NCBI RefSeq assembly: GCF_042466665.1
Contig: NZ_CP162102.1
Span: 4,836,001 to 4,900,000 of the forward strand
DNA length: 64,000 nt
Source: Peterkaempfera podocarpi
GTDB taxonomy: Bacteria; Actinomycetota; Actinomycetes; Streptomycetales; Streptomycetaceae
Direction of reading: 5' to 3'
Shown here: positions 32,952 through 41,346 of the stretch, in pieces
Layout of the letters: each line of letters begins with the position of its first letter
How positions within the stretch are numbered: the stretch's first letter is position 1
Made by a program: the position numbers and the translations under genes
Notes under the pieces: model-generated
Database searches by the model: none
Seen by the model: the letters and a program-made list of their open reading frames with translations, nothing else
Told to the model about the DNA's origin: nothing

Positions 32952-33815
32952 TCAGCCCGTGGCCCAGGCCAGCACCCTGGGCATCACCGGCAGCGCCCCG
33001 AAGTGCGCCGCCCCGGCCTCGACCTCCAGGGTCGAGCCGGGGATGCGCTCCGCGAGCCAGCGGGTGTGCTGCACCGGCGAGAAGACGTCCTCCTGCCCGT
33101 GCCACAGCAGTACCGGCACCCTGATGGACCCCGGGTCGAAGCCCCAGTCCCGGCAGAAGGCCAGGGCGTCGTCGATCCAGCCGTGCGCGGACTCCCGCAG
33201 TGCCTCCGCGTAGTTGCTCACCAGCATCGCCCGGATACCGGCGTCGGCGACCACCTGCCGGTCCGACTCCGGCAGCTCCCCGCGCAGTTCGGTCACCAGC
33301 ACCGTGGGGTCCTCCCGGATCCGCTGCGACCGCTGCTCCAGCCGGAGCGCCAGCCGCCGGGCGCTGTCCGCGGCCGTGCTGTACTCGCGGACGTTGGACT
33401 CCGCCATCCCCGCGAACCAGTCGAGACCACTGGCGCCCCGCGGCGCCAGGCTCACCAGCACCGCGGCCCGGGTCACCCGCTCCGGCAGCAGCGCCGCGCA
33501 GGCCAGCGAGTGCGGCGCACCCCCGGAGCGCCCGACCACGGCGAAGCGGTCCAGCTCCAGCGCATCGGCGATGGCCGCCACGTCGGCCGCCGCGTCCGCC
33601 ACCCGGCGGCCCGGCAGCCGGTCGGAGCCGCCGTACCCGGGACGGTCGAAGACGATCAGCCGCACCCCGAGCCGGTAGAGGACCGCACCGCGAGGTGCCG
33701 GGCCCAGCCGGCTGCCCGGGGTGCCGTGCAGCAGGAAGACCGGACTGCCGAGCGGATCCCCCCGGCTCTCCACGGCCAGCGCCCTGCCGTCCGGCACCCT
33801 CACAAGTCGCACCAC
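32952..33815 (-). CDS. Alpha/beta hydrolase
   Basis: 287 residues. The fold signatures are oxyanion region H-G-T-P-G-S-R, F-D-R-P-G-Y-G-G-S, nucleophile elbow V-G-R-S-G-G (Ser), an Asp in W-H-G-Q-E-D-V-F-S-P and the last His in G-A-A-H-F-G. GTG 33815 is preceded by GGAGG with five-base spacing; the longer frame to 33944 is rejected. Convergent with fxsT; no cofactor genes point to a substrate. Confidence 0.87.
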   Translation of the reverse strand: MVRLVRVPDGRALAVESRGDPLGSPVFLLHGTPGSRLGPAPRGAVLYRLGVRLIVFDRPGYGGSDRLPGRRVADAAADVAAIADALELDRFAVVGRSGGAPHSLACAALLPERVTRAAVLVSLAPRGASGLDWFAGMAESNVREYSTAADSARRLALRLEQRSQRIREDPTVLVTELRGELPESDRQVVADAGIRAMLVSNYAEALRESAHGWIDDALAFCRDWGFDPGSIRVPVLLWHGQEDVFSPVQHTRWLAERIPGSTLEVEAGAAHFGALPVMPRVLAWATG

Positions 33816-34019
33816 CTGCCCCTCCCCCCGGCGCGGATCCGCGCGGCGCCGCCCCAGGGAAGGTTCTTCCCCGAACGGGCCGCTCTCAGCCGCGCGGACG
33901 GCCCTCTGACGGAGCGCGACGACCTCCGGGCGAGGCCCGGCCACCCACCGGCGACACTCCGGCGCAGCCCCGCGGACTCGCCGCTGCGGACTCGGCTCCG
34001 CCGCCTCAGCCCTGCCGCC

Positions 34020-34925
34020 TCAGCCCCGCACCTCGCGGCGGGCCTGCCAGGTGGTGTGCTCCCGGGAGACCGCATCCTCCGCGTCACGGGCCAGCCGCGC
34101 CCACTGCTCCTCCGCGTCCGGCGCCGAGAGGTCCATCGCCGCCAGCTGCACCCGGATCAGCTCCAGCTCGTCGGCGGCCAACCGGTAGGCCGACGCCAGC
34201 GGCCGGTACTGGCGCAGCTGCGCCCACGCCGTCGAGGAGGCGGCCAGCGCCGCGACGGCGCCCAGGATGTCGTAGCTGAAGTCGCCCTGTATCCGGGGCA
34301 CCGACAGCACCACACCCAGCAGCGGCAGCACCACCGAGAGGAAGCCGGTGATCCGGGCCGCCCGCTCGCAGTAGCGGGCCTTGTTGACGTACCAGTCGTG
34401 CTGCTGCTGCACCCGCTCCCGCAGATAGACGTCCCGCCGGATGGCCAGCGAGGCTCCGCGCAGCAGCTGCATGCCCTCGGTGACATCGGCCCGGGCGCCG
34501 GGAGGCACCGCCCGGCTGCGCCGGAAGGCGTGCAGCACCCCGGTGAGCTGAAGGCGGTACAGCGACTCGGCGTCCTCCATGGCGGTCGGCGGCGGCACAT
34601 AGGCGTCGGCGCGCACGGCGTACTTCCAGGCCAGGGTCTTCACCGACTCCGCCACCGCCCGGCCCTCGTACCAGACCCCCTGCGGGTTGTGCAGCCCGGC
34701 CAGCGCGGAGGCGCACATCGCCAGGAAGAACAGCACCGCCGACACCGCCGCGATCCAGGGGCTGTCCGCGGAGCCCGCCACTGCGGCGCCGGTGAGCATC
34801 AGCAGCTGGAAGCGGGACATGGCCACCGTGGTCCGCTGGCCCTGCAGAGAGGCGCCGTCCGCCGCCCAGAACAGCTCCGGCAGCAGCTCGTGCTCGTGCA
34901 CGACTCGGCGTGACTCAGCTGACAT
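34020..34925 (-). CDS. SLATT/DUF4231-type membrane protein
   Basis: 301 residues with two pairs of hydrophobic helices (about 38-80 and 192-238) separated by a long amphipathic, coiled region (V-Y-L-R-E-R-V-Q-Q-Q-H-D-W-Y). It matches the DUF4231/SLATT pattern, a family predicted to form membrane pores or channels in several bacterial conflict systems. The cytoplasmic N-terminus has S-R-R-V-V-H-E-H-E-L-L-P. It is not in an operon with the fxs genes; a functional link is possible only by proximity. The Met start is the first in the frame. Confidence 0.8.
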   Translation of the reverse strand: MSAESRRVVHEHELLPELFWAADGASLQGQRTTVAMSRFQLLMLTGAAVAGSADSPWIAAVSAVLFFLAMCASALAGLHNPQGVWYEGRAVAESVKTLAWKYAVRADAYVPPPTAMEDAESLYRLQLTGVLHAFRRSRAVPPGARADVTEGMQLLRGASLAIRRDVYLRERVQQQHDWYVNKARYCERAARITGFLSVVLPLLGVVLSVPRIQGDFSYDILGAVAALAASSTAWAQLRQYRPLASAYRLAADELELIRVQLAAMDLSAPDAEEQWARLARDAEDAVSREHTTWQARREVRG

Positions 34926-35093
34926 GGATCCCTACCCCCCGTCGTCGGGCCCTCCGCCGCGGCCAGTATGGACGGGACGGCGGCGGTCGCACAGCACACG
35001 GACGGGTCGATTTGGACGGGGGATTTGCGGAATCCGGTGTACAGCCGGTATCCCCCGGGTTGAATGAACATGCGTGTGGGGGAGGTGGGCACC

Positions 35094-36476
35094 ATGACCG
35101 CACAGCGACCGACGGCACCCGGGACGACAGGGTCCGGCTCGCGGCTCCGCAAGGCAGGCGCCGCGCCGCCACCCGACCGCGTGCTGCTGACCGCCCTGAT
35201 GGAGGCCATGGAGGTCGGCCTCTGCGCACTGGCCGCCGACGGCTCGGTCACCCACTGGAACCGCGAGGCCGAGCGGCTGCTCGGCTGGACCGCGGAGGAG
35301 GCCGTCGGCCGGCCGGGGCTGGCCGGCTGGGCCGTGCGCGAGGCCGATGCCGCTGCGGTCGCGGCCCTGCTGCAGGACGCCGCCGCCGAGGGCCGCCGCC
35401 GCGTGCAGGAGTTCGCCCTGCTGACCCGGGACGGCCGCCGGGTGCTGGTCCGCGCCCAGGTCTCCGCGGTCAGGGGAGCGGAGCCGGCCACAGACGGCCA
35501 TGGCGACCGGTGCAGCCTCTACTTCGCCTTCTCCGAGGCCCGCTCCCAGGTGGATCTGGAGCGGTCGCTGGGCCTGTCCGAGGCGCTCTTCGAGGAGGCG
35601 CCGCTCGCCGTCGTCCTGGTGGACGCCGATCTGCGGCCCGCCGCCGTCGGCGCCTCCGCCGCCCGCACCCTGGGCGTGGAGCGCAGCGCCCTGCTGGGCC
35701 ATCCGCTGGGCGAGGTGCTGCGCGACGGGGTGGAGGAGCTGGAGTCGGCGCTCCAGCATGTGCTGGCCACCGGTGAGCCGCTCGGCGGCGTCAAGCTCTG
35801 GGGCACCCTGCGGGGCGACGAGGAGCGCCGCCGCCGCTGCTGGCGCAGCGAGTTCGTCCGGCTGGGCTCACCGCTCGGCGACGAACCGGTGCCGCTGGGC
35901 GTGGCCTGGCTCTTCGAGGACGTCACCCAGCGCGAGCAGGCCGAGCAGGAGAGCACGGTGCTGCGGTTCCGGGCGACCCAGCTGCGCCGGGCCGGCCTCG
36001 CCGCCGCCGAGTGCGAGGACCCGATGGAGGGCGCGGTCGGCTACCTGGACTTTGTGCTGGCCGGCTTCGCCGACCACGCCTACCTCGACCTCGCGGCGGA
36101 CGGCGACACCGGCGGCCTGGTCCGCGCCGCCGCCTCCCCGGTCGGTACGGCGGCCCAGGACCCGGGTCCGGAGCCGTCCGGCATCCCCGTCTGCTACTCC
36201 GAGCTGCACCCCGCCCTGCGCGCCCTGGAGCGCGGCGGCTCGGTCTGCGTAACCGGGGGCGGCGACACCTCCTGGGCGGTGGACCGTCGCTGGCCCGCCG
36301 CCACCCTGCACGGGATCTGCACGGCGCTGCGCAGCCGGGGCCGCACGGTGGGCGTGCTGACCTTTCTGCGCGGCCCCGGGCGCCGCCGCTTCGACCGGGC
36401 GGATCTCTCCTACGCCGAGGACATCGCCGCACGGGTGGCCGCAGCCGTGGACCTCTCGGGGCGCTGCCCGGACTGA
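35094..36476 (+). CDS. PAS/GAF sensor protein without catalytic output
   Basis: 460 residues. Two PAS domains are visible: about 40-160 (L-L-T-A-L-M-E-A-M-E-V-G-L-C-A-L ... W-N-R-E-A-E-R-L-L-G-W) and about 170-290 (A-L-F-E-E-A-P-L-A-V-V-L-V-D), followed by a GAF-like domain in the C-terminal part (V-L-T-F-L-R-G-P-G-R-R-R-F-D, A-E-D-I-A-A-R-V-A-A-A). No kinase, GGDEF or PP2C domain follows, so it may partner another protein. ATG 35094 has GGAGG eight bases upstream; the upstream ATG at 35064 is rejected. Divergent from the SLATT gene. Confidence 0.85.
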   Translation: MTAQRPTAPGTTGSGSRLRKAGAAPPPDRVLLTALMEAMEVGLCALAADGSVTHWNREAERLLGWTAEEAVGRPGLAGWAVREADAAAVAALLQDAAAEGRRRVQEFALLTRDGRRVLVRAQVSAVRGAEPATDGHGDRCSLYFAFSEARSQVDLERSLGLSEALFEEAPLAVVLVDADLRPAAVGASAARTLGVERSALLGHPLGEVLRDGVEELESALQHVLATGEPLGGVKLWGTLRGDEERRRRCWRSEFVRLGSPLGDEPVPLGVAWLFEDVTQREQAEQESTVLRFRATQLRRAGLAAAECEDPMEGAVGYLDFVLAGFADHAYLDLAADGDTGGLVRAAASPVGTAAQDPGPEPSGIPVCYSELHPALRALERGGSVCVTGGGDTSWAVDRRWPAATLHGICTALRSRGRTVGVLTFLRGPGRRRFDRADLSYAEDIAARVAAAVDLSGRCPD

Positions 36477-36597
36477 CCCGGACTGACCCGGACCGGCCCG
36501 GACTGACCCGAACTGACCCGGGCCGATCCGGGCTGACCCGGAATGCTCCGCGGGCCCGGCCGCGGGCCCGGCCGCGGGCCCGGCCGTGGGCCGGGCT
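36475..36597. repeat. Short tandem repeats between convergent genes
   Basis: About five imperfect copies of ccggactgac-type units (36475-36540), followed by four copies of gcgggcccggcc-type units (36550-36597). The region lies between the PAS gene and the SIS gene stop. It can fold strongly, so it may also act as a terminator. Confidence 0.75.
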
Positions 36598-36610
36598 CGG
36601 CGGCTCCGGT

Positions 36611-37372
36611 TCAGCGGCCCCGGCCGAAGGTGTAGAAGACCCGGTCGGCCTGCTCGGCCAGCACCTGGTCGTTCCACTCGGTGCCGCCGTCGACATTGCC
36701 CGAGCGGAAGAGCGGCGGGGTCACCCCGCGGTCGGCGAGCAGACCCACCGCCACCGCCACCACGGCCTGCAGCAGTGCCGCGGTGACCAGCGTGGACGCC
36801 GGGCCGAAGGTGGTGGGGGCGCCCTCCACCGCCAGTTCGCCGTCACCCACCGCGATCTTGGTGTCCAGCACGATGTCGCAGTGGTCCCTGAGGTACGTCC
36901 CCGAGGGGTGCCGGGACGAGACCGCCCCCGGGTAGGCCAGCGAGGTCAGCCCGACCACCGTGAGCCCGCGCCCGCGGGCGTGCTCGGCCAGCTCCACCGG
37001 CATCATGTTGCGGCCCGACAGGGAGATCACAAAGAGCAGGTCCCCACGAGTGGCCGGACTGGCGTCAAGGGTGGCCGTGGCCAGCCCCGACACCCGCTCC
37101 AGGGCACTGGTCAGCGGCGCGGGCATCACATCCACCCCGGTCACCCCGGGTACCGAGAGCAGGTTCATCGGCACCAGCCCGCCGGCGCGGTAGACCACGT
37201 CCTGCGCGGGCAGCGCGGAGTGTCCGGCGCCGAACACGAAGACCCGGCGGCCCTCCGCCACCGTGTCGGCCAGCACCCGGGCCGCCCGCTGCACATTCTC
37301 CGCCTCCTCGTCGCGGGCGCGCTGCAGCAGCGACACGGCGGCGTCGAAGTACTGTCCGGCCAGGTCGGTCAT
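36611..37372 (-). CDS. SIS-domain sugar-phosphate isomerase/regulator-like protein
   Basis: 253 residues. A SIS domain typical of phosphosugar isomerases: R-V-F-V-F-G-A-G-H-S-A-L-P-A-Q, F-V-I-S-L-S-G-R-N-M-M-P-V-E, V-V-G-L-T-S. The UPF0309-type members of this group have unknown substrates. ATG 37372 is used because the upstream extension is low-complexity. It is divergent from dmdR1, an arrangement conserved in streptomycetes; no iron-related function is established. Confidence 0.88.
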   Translation of the reverse strand: MTDLAGQYFDAAVSLLQRARDEEAENVQRAARVLADTVAEGRRVFVFGAGHSALPAQDVVYRAGGLVPMNLLSVPGVTGVDVMPAPLTSALERVSGLATATLDASPATRGDLLFVISLSGRNMMPVELAEHARGRGLTVVGLTSLAYPGAVSSRHPSGTYLRDHCDIVLDTKIAVGDGELAVEGAPTTFGPASTLVTAALLQAVVAVAVGLLADRGVTPPLFRSGNVDGGTEWNDQVLAEQADRVFYTFGRGR

Positions 37373-37543
37373 GGTCTGCCTGCTCTCTCGTCGGTCTTCG
37401 CGGCGCAGCCGAGTGGTCTGGACCTCGTCTCCTCGGCGAGCACCGTGCGGCCCACCGGCCCCCGCTGTCAACAGCGCCGCCCCGATGTCGCTGCGATAGG
37501 CCAGAATTGGGGGGAGGAATTCTTAGGAACGGAGCCGGCGGCC

Positions 37544-38236
37544 GTGAGCGGACTGATCGACACGACGGAGATGTACCTCCGGACCATTCTGGAGCTGGAG
37601 GAGGAGGGCGTCGTCCCGATGCGCGCCCGCATCGCCGAGCGCCTGGAGCAGAGCGGGCCCACGGTCAGCCAGACCGTCGCCCGGATGGAGCGCGACGGGC
37701 TGCTCCAGGTCGCCGGGGACCGCCATCTGGAGCTCACCGAGGAGGGGCGCCGACTGGCCGTCCGGGTGATGCGCAAGCACCGGCTGGCCGAGTGCCTGCT
37801 GGTGGATGTGATCGGCCTGGAGTGGGAGCAGGTGCACGCCGAGGCCTGCCGCTGGGAGCATGTGATGAGCGAGGCGGTGGAGCGCCGGGTGCTGGAGATG
37901 CTCGGCCACCCCACCGAGTCGCCGTACGGCAACCCCATCCCCGGTCTGAGCGAGCTCGGCGACGCCCCGGCTGCGGACGAGGGCTTCGACGCGGACCTGG
38001 TCACGCTGGATGCCCTCGCCCCCGGTGGCGACGGCAAGAACGTGGTCATCCGCCGGATCGGCGAGCCCATCCAGACCGACGCCCAGCTGATGCAGACCCT
38101 CCGCCGTGCGGGGGTGCAGCCCGGGGCCGTCGTCCATGTCACCCAGGCGGCGGGCGGCGTGCTGGTGGGCAGTGGCGGTGAGGCCGCCGAGCTGGACCGG
38201 GAGATCGCCTCGCACGTCTTTGTCGCCAAGGTCTGA
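37544..38236 (+). CDS. dmdR1: DtxR/IdeR-family iron-dependent repressor DmdR1
   Basis: 230 residues, as in S. coelicolor DmdR1. N-terminal helix-turn-helix (M-R-A-R-I-A-E-R-L-E-Q-S-G-P-T-V-S-Q-T-V), metal-binding and dimer helices (H-R-L-A-E-C-L-L-V-D-V-I-G-L-E-W, C-R-W-E-H-V-M-S-E, E-S-P-Y-G-N-P-I-P-G), and a C-terminal SH3-like part. It represses iron-uptake and siderophore genes when Fe2+ is plentiful. GTG 37544 has GGAG nine bases upstream. Antisense ORFs of 253 and 363 residues overlap it, like the reported adm arrangement. Confidence 0.95.
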   Translation: MSGLIDTTEMYLRTILELEEEGVVPMRARIAERLEQSGPTVSQTVARMERDGLLQVAGDRHLELTEEGRRLAVRVMRKHRLAECLLVDVIGLEWEQVHAEACRWEHVMSEAVERRVLEMLGHPTESPYGNPIPGLSELGDAPAADEGFDADLVTLDALAPGGDGKNVVIRRIGEPIQTDAQLMQTLRRAGVQPGAVVHVTQAAGGVLVGSGGEAAELDREIASHVFVAKV

Positions 38237-38419
38237 CCCCGCCCGAGGTCCGGCCCCGGGCCGAACCTGACTGCGGCCCATGGCCGGCTGTTCCCGCGTC
38301 CGGGTCCGGCCGCATGGTGGACCGGGTCCGGGGCCGACCCCGTCCGGGTCCGGCCGCGTCCGGGCTTGGCCCCCCGGGACCGGAACTGGCCTTCGGGACC
38401 CGGCCCTTCGGGAACGGCC

Positions 38420-38467
38420 GAGGGCGGAGGGTTTCGGCGCTCCCCGGCGCCGAAACCCTCCGCCCTC
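38420..38467. terminator. Long bidirectional terminator hairpin
   Basis: A 21-bp perfect stem (38420-38440 with 38447-38467) and a 6-base loop. It lies 180 bases after dmdR1, and could stop transcription from either side. Confidence 0.8.
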
Positions 38468-38807
38468 TGCTGCCGTCACCCGGAACCCCGAGCGCACCGG
38501 GTGACGGCCCCTCCCCGACCCTTCCCTCCCCTTTGTCCCTCCCCGGTGTCCCTCCCGAGTCCCCCCGGACTCCCCACCCGTGGCCCTTCCGGCTTCCCCG
38601 ACCGGCGGGGCCACTGTGATGCCTCCGGCTCCTCACTCCCTTCGTCCCGGTTCGTCCTCACTTCATCCCTCCCGACCGTTTTTCTCCCCTCGGCAGATCT
38701 CGCCAATCCTTGAGCCCTGTCCCTCGTACGAGGGGCTTGTGCGACCCATGACGCGGGTAGACCGGGTTCTTATGCACACAGTTGCTGTGCGCACAACCGC
38801 ACGCAGC

Positions 38808-38842
38808 GGCCCCACCCCGGTTCTCGGACCCGGGGTGGGGCC
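38808..38842 (-). terminator. Terminator of the primase-polymerase gene
   Basis: 13-bp perfect arms (38808-38820 and 38830-38842), loop of 9 bases, 25 bases after the stop codon on the minus strand. Confidence 0.75.
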
Positions 38843-38867
38843 GCCGCGCGCGGCAGCGGGATGCGCC

Positions 38868-39554
38868 CTACGGGGCGGGGACCGGCGGCGCCTCCCTACC
38901 GCAGGCGTACGCCAGCGGGTCGATCAACTCGGACGCCTCCGGCAGCCACCGATTGGTGTCGTTCGGCTGCCGGGCCCACTGGGCGAAGCCATGCGCGCCC
39001 ACCCGGGACGGCGGGGCCACGATCCAGCCGCCGTCGCCGTGCCCCACCAGGTCCAGCCGCCCCGGCGGCCAGCCGAGGCCGCGCAGCAGATCCGGCAGCT
39101 TGGGCAGCGCCCCCGGCAGCACCAGGAACAGCAGCCGCCGCCCCCGGCCGCCGATCGCCGGCATCGCCACCACCGGACCGAGCTGCACCCCCATCCGCTC
39201 CATCCGGGCCAGCGCCAGACAGCCTGCCGTCTCCGGCACATCGATCACATCGAACGTCCGCCCGGTCGGCAGCAGTACCGAGGCAGCCGGGGTCTCCGTC
39301 CACCAGCGCCGCACCACATCCGGCGAGGCGCTCGACCTGCCCCGCCATCCGGGCGAGGCCGGGTGCGCCCCCGGCACGGCGCAGCGCGCATCCCCGCAGG
39401 AGCACCGGGCCGGGCCGCCGTCACCCTCCACCAGCCACGTCCCGGGACAGACCTCCCAGTGACGGTCCTCGGCGTATCCGATGGTCTCCGCGAGCAGATC
39501 GCGTACGAAGGCGGCGCCGCGCCCCGGCGCGGTCGCTCCCAGGGTCTCTTCCAC
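38868..39554 (-). CDS. Bifunctional DNA primase/polymerase (AEP-like), streptomycete type
   Basis: 228 residues. The start M-E-E-T-L-G and the block R-H-W-E-V-C-P-G-T-W-L plus Cys-rich C-S-C-G-D-A-R-C (possible zinc site), H-P-A-S-P-G-W and S-V-L-L-P-T-G-R-T-F-D-V-I-D-V-P match the chromosomal primase-polymerase domain proteins of streptomycetes. The usual acidic catalytic pair (D-x-D) is reduced here to F-D-V-I-D, so activity is uncertain. Single gene, divergent from a lipoprotein gene. Confidence 0.85.
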   Translation of the reverse strand: MEETLGATAPGRGAAFVRDLLAETIGYAEDRHWEVCPGTWLVEGDGGPARCSCGDARCAVPGAHPASPGWRGRSSASPDVVRRWWTETPAASVLLPTGRTFDVIDVPETAGCLALARMERMGVQLGPVVAMPAIGGRGRRLLFLVLPGALPKLPDLLRGLGWPPGRLDLVGHGDGGWIVAPPSRVGAHGFAQWARQPNDTNRWLPEASELIDPLAYACGREAPPVPAP

Positions 39555-39651
39555 ATGCTGCTCAACTACCGCGGGGCACGAGGGTTACGGGCCCGTTCCA
39601 ACGGCGTCATCCTGGACGACGGCACGGCGGACGTCGGAGGGGGACGAGGGA

Positions 39652-40146
39652 GTGAACGGGCGATGGGTGCGGGCGGGTGCGGCGGGTGCCGCGGCGGCAG
39701 CCTGTCTGCCGGTGTCGGGCTGCACGGTCGTCGAGGGAGCGGTCACCGGGGTCTCCCGTTCCGCGGACGGCACGGCCATGGTGGCGGTCGCCGTCTGCAC
39801 GGGCAGCATCGATGCGGCGGTGTTCTACGACCCCGTCGTCGGGGACGCAAGCACGGTCGGCTGGAGACATGAGGGGGCCGTCACCGACTTCGCCATGTGG
39901 CCGCTGGCCGGTGATCGCGGCTGGAAGCTCGACAAGCCGCTGCCCGCGCTGGAGCCGGGCCACCGGTACGGCGTCTACGCCGCGACCCATGACGACACCA
40001 ACTCGGGAACACACGTCGAATTCACCGTCCAGGACCTGAAGGCCCTTGCGGTCGGTCAGGTCCGCTACCGGCTGGATGGCTCCGACTCACCCGTCACCGC
40101 GTCGGTCGCGTCCTTCCGCGCCCACGCCTGCGACTCCATGCGCTGA
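39652..40146 (+). CDS. Lipoprotein of unknown function
   Basis: 164 residues from GTG 39652. A signal peptide ends in the lipobox P-V-S-G-C, so the mature protein is probably lipid-anchored on the outer face of the membrane. The mature part (about 25-164) seems to be a beta-rich fold with no domain I recognise; hydrophobic segments are absent. Its 3' end overlaps the end of the convergent DUF397 gene by 82 bp. Confidence 0.75.
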   Translation: MNGRWVRAGAAGAAAAACLPVSGCTVVEGAVTGVSRSADGTAMVAVAVCTGSIDAAVFYDPVVGDASTVGWRHEGAVTDFAMWPLAGDRGWKLDKPLPALEPGHRYGVYAATHDDTNSGTHVEFTVQDLKALAVGQVRYRLDGSDSPVTASVASFRAHACDSMR

Positions 40147-40412
40147 CCGTCGGCGGCCGGCTCAGACGGCGTACCGGCGGCGAAGGCGACGAAGGCGGAC
40201 CAGGCGGCGGGGGAGAAGGCCAGACGGGGGCCGTCGGGGTCCTTGGAGTCACGGACATGGACGGTGCCGGGGCAGCTGGCGACCTCGACGCAGTTGCCGC
40301 CCCCCGTGCCGCTGTGGCTCGACTTTCGCCAGACCACGGCGACCTCGACGCAGTCACCGCCCCCGGTGCCGCTGTGGCTGGACTTGAACCAGACCAGGCC
40401 GTCCGTGCTCAT
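40065..40412 (-). CDS. DUF397 protein with a duplicated first module
   Basis: 115 residues. The DUF397 core W-x-K-S-S-H-S-G-T-G-G-G-x-C-V-E-V-A occurs twice in tandem (near 8-26 and 28-46), followed by the usual V-H-V-R-D-S-K-D-P-D-G-P-R-L-A-F and W-S-A-F-V-A-F-A-A-G. The DNA repeat has a 60-bp period. DUF397 proteins regularly follow an XRE/DUF5753 regulator and are thought to be small partners or antitoxin-like. The 4-bp ATGA overlap with the XRE gene shows cotranslation. The end overlaps the lipoprotein gene. Confidence 0.88.
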   Translation of the reverse strand: MSTDGLVWFKSSHSGTGGGDCVEVAVVWRKSSHSGTGGGNCVEVASCPGTVHVRDSKDPDGPRLAFSPAAWSAFVAFAAGTPSEPAADGQRMESQAWARKDATDAVTGESEPSSR

Positions 40413-41218
40413 GTCTCCTCCGCCAACTCCCGGATGAAGCTTGCCGATTCCTCAGGGTTGAGGGCCTGTCGCAGGATCATCGCATGGCGCTGTGTGAGGA
40501 TGCCGACCCTTTCCGGCTCGGCTGACAGTACGCCCGTGGTCTGGCCCTCCTCATAGCCGAGCTGCTCATGCTCGGGGGTCTCCAGAAGGACGAACGGTCC
40601 ATTGAGCCCCGGATGGGCTCCGCCGTTGGGCATGACCTGCACCGTCACATGGCGGGGTGTGCCGGCCTCCAGCAGGTGCAGCAGCTGGCGGCGGTGCGCC
40701 TCCGCGCTGCCCAGGGGGTGGCGCAGCGCCGTCTCGCCGATCACAAAGCCGAAGGACTTGGTCTGCTTCTCCAGCAGGCGCTGGCGCTCCAGCCGGGCGG
40801 CGGTCCGGGTCTCGACGGTCTCGTCGTCCAGCGGAGGCCAGTGGGCGCCGAGCAGCGCGCGGACGGTCTCCTCGGTCTGGAGCAGGCCGGGGATGAGCAG
40901 TGACTCGTAGGAGTTGACGACGATCGCTTCCGCCTCGTAGCGCATGTACTCCATCGCAAACGACTCGAAGCGGTCGGGCTTCAGATAGTCCTGCCCCGCC
41001 AGCAGCACACCGTGGGCGCCGCACATCTCGTCGGCCAGCTCCAGCAGCCGCAGGGCGGGCCTGCGGCGGCCCTGCTCCATGGACTTGACGGTCTCGTAGC
41101 TGTAGCCGACCTCCTTGGCCAGCTCCTCCCGGCTGACCCCGGCCCGCGTGCGCCAGAGCTTGATCTGGTTGCCGCAGTACCGCCACGCCGTCGGCGGCTG
41201 GGCACCCCCGTTCGTCAT
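40409..41218 (-). CDS. XRE-family regulator with DUF5753 (Scr1-like)
   Basis: 269 residues. N-terminal helix-turn-helix (G-N-Q-I-K-L-W-R-T-R-A-G-V-S-R-E-E-L-A) and a DUF5753 C-terminal domain (E-S-L-L-I-P-G-L-L-Q-T-E-E, E-T-A-L-R, Q-V-M-P-N-G-G-A-H-P-G-L-N-G-P-F-V-L-L-E). ATG 41218 has GGAGG eight bases upstream. It forms the well-known streptomycete trio with DUF397 and a divergent HATPase protein; such systems modulate development or antibiotic production, e.g. the abaA and Scr1/Scr2 cases. Confidence 0.92.
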   Translation of the reverse strand: MTNGGAQPPTAWRYCGNQIKLWRTRAGVSREELAKEVGYSYETVKSMEQGRRRPALRLLELADEMCGAHGVLLAGQDYLKPDRFESFAMEYMRYEAEAIVVNSYESLLIPGLLQTEETVRALLGAHWPPLDDETVETRTAARLERQRLLEKQTKSFGFVIGETALRHPLGSAEAHRRQLLHLLEAGTPRHVTVQVMPNGGAHPGLNGPFVLLETPEHEQLGYEEGQTTGVLSAEPERVGILTQRHAMILRQALNPEESASFIRELAEET

Positions 41219-41346
41219 ACGTCCCGCCTCCCCGCGGTCCGCGCCGGGTACGGACACGCTCCGTACCCGGGTCGCTACTGCCGAGCCTAGGTGCGGGCAA
41301 GCAGGCTGTGAGCGGACAACGGACAACTCCCACCCTCGGGACGGAC

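Larger units (their letters stand above)
38237..38867. other. Gene-free region between dmdR1 and the primase-polymerase gene
   Basis: No gene is supported. It holds the long bidirectional hairpin at 38420-38467, a short C/T-rich stretch at 38500-38700 without coding signal, a TGTGCGCACA palindrome at 38786-38795, and the terminator of the convergent gene at 38808-38842. Confidence 0.5.
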
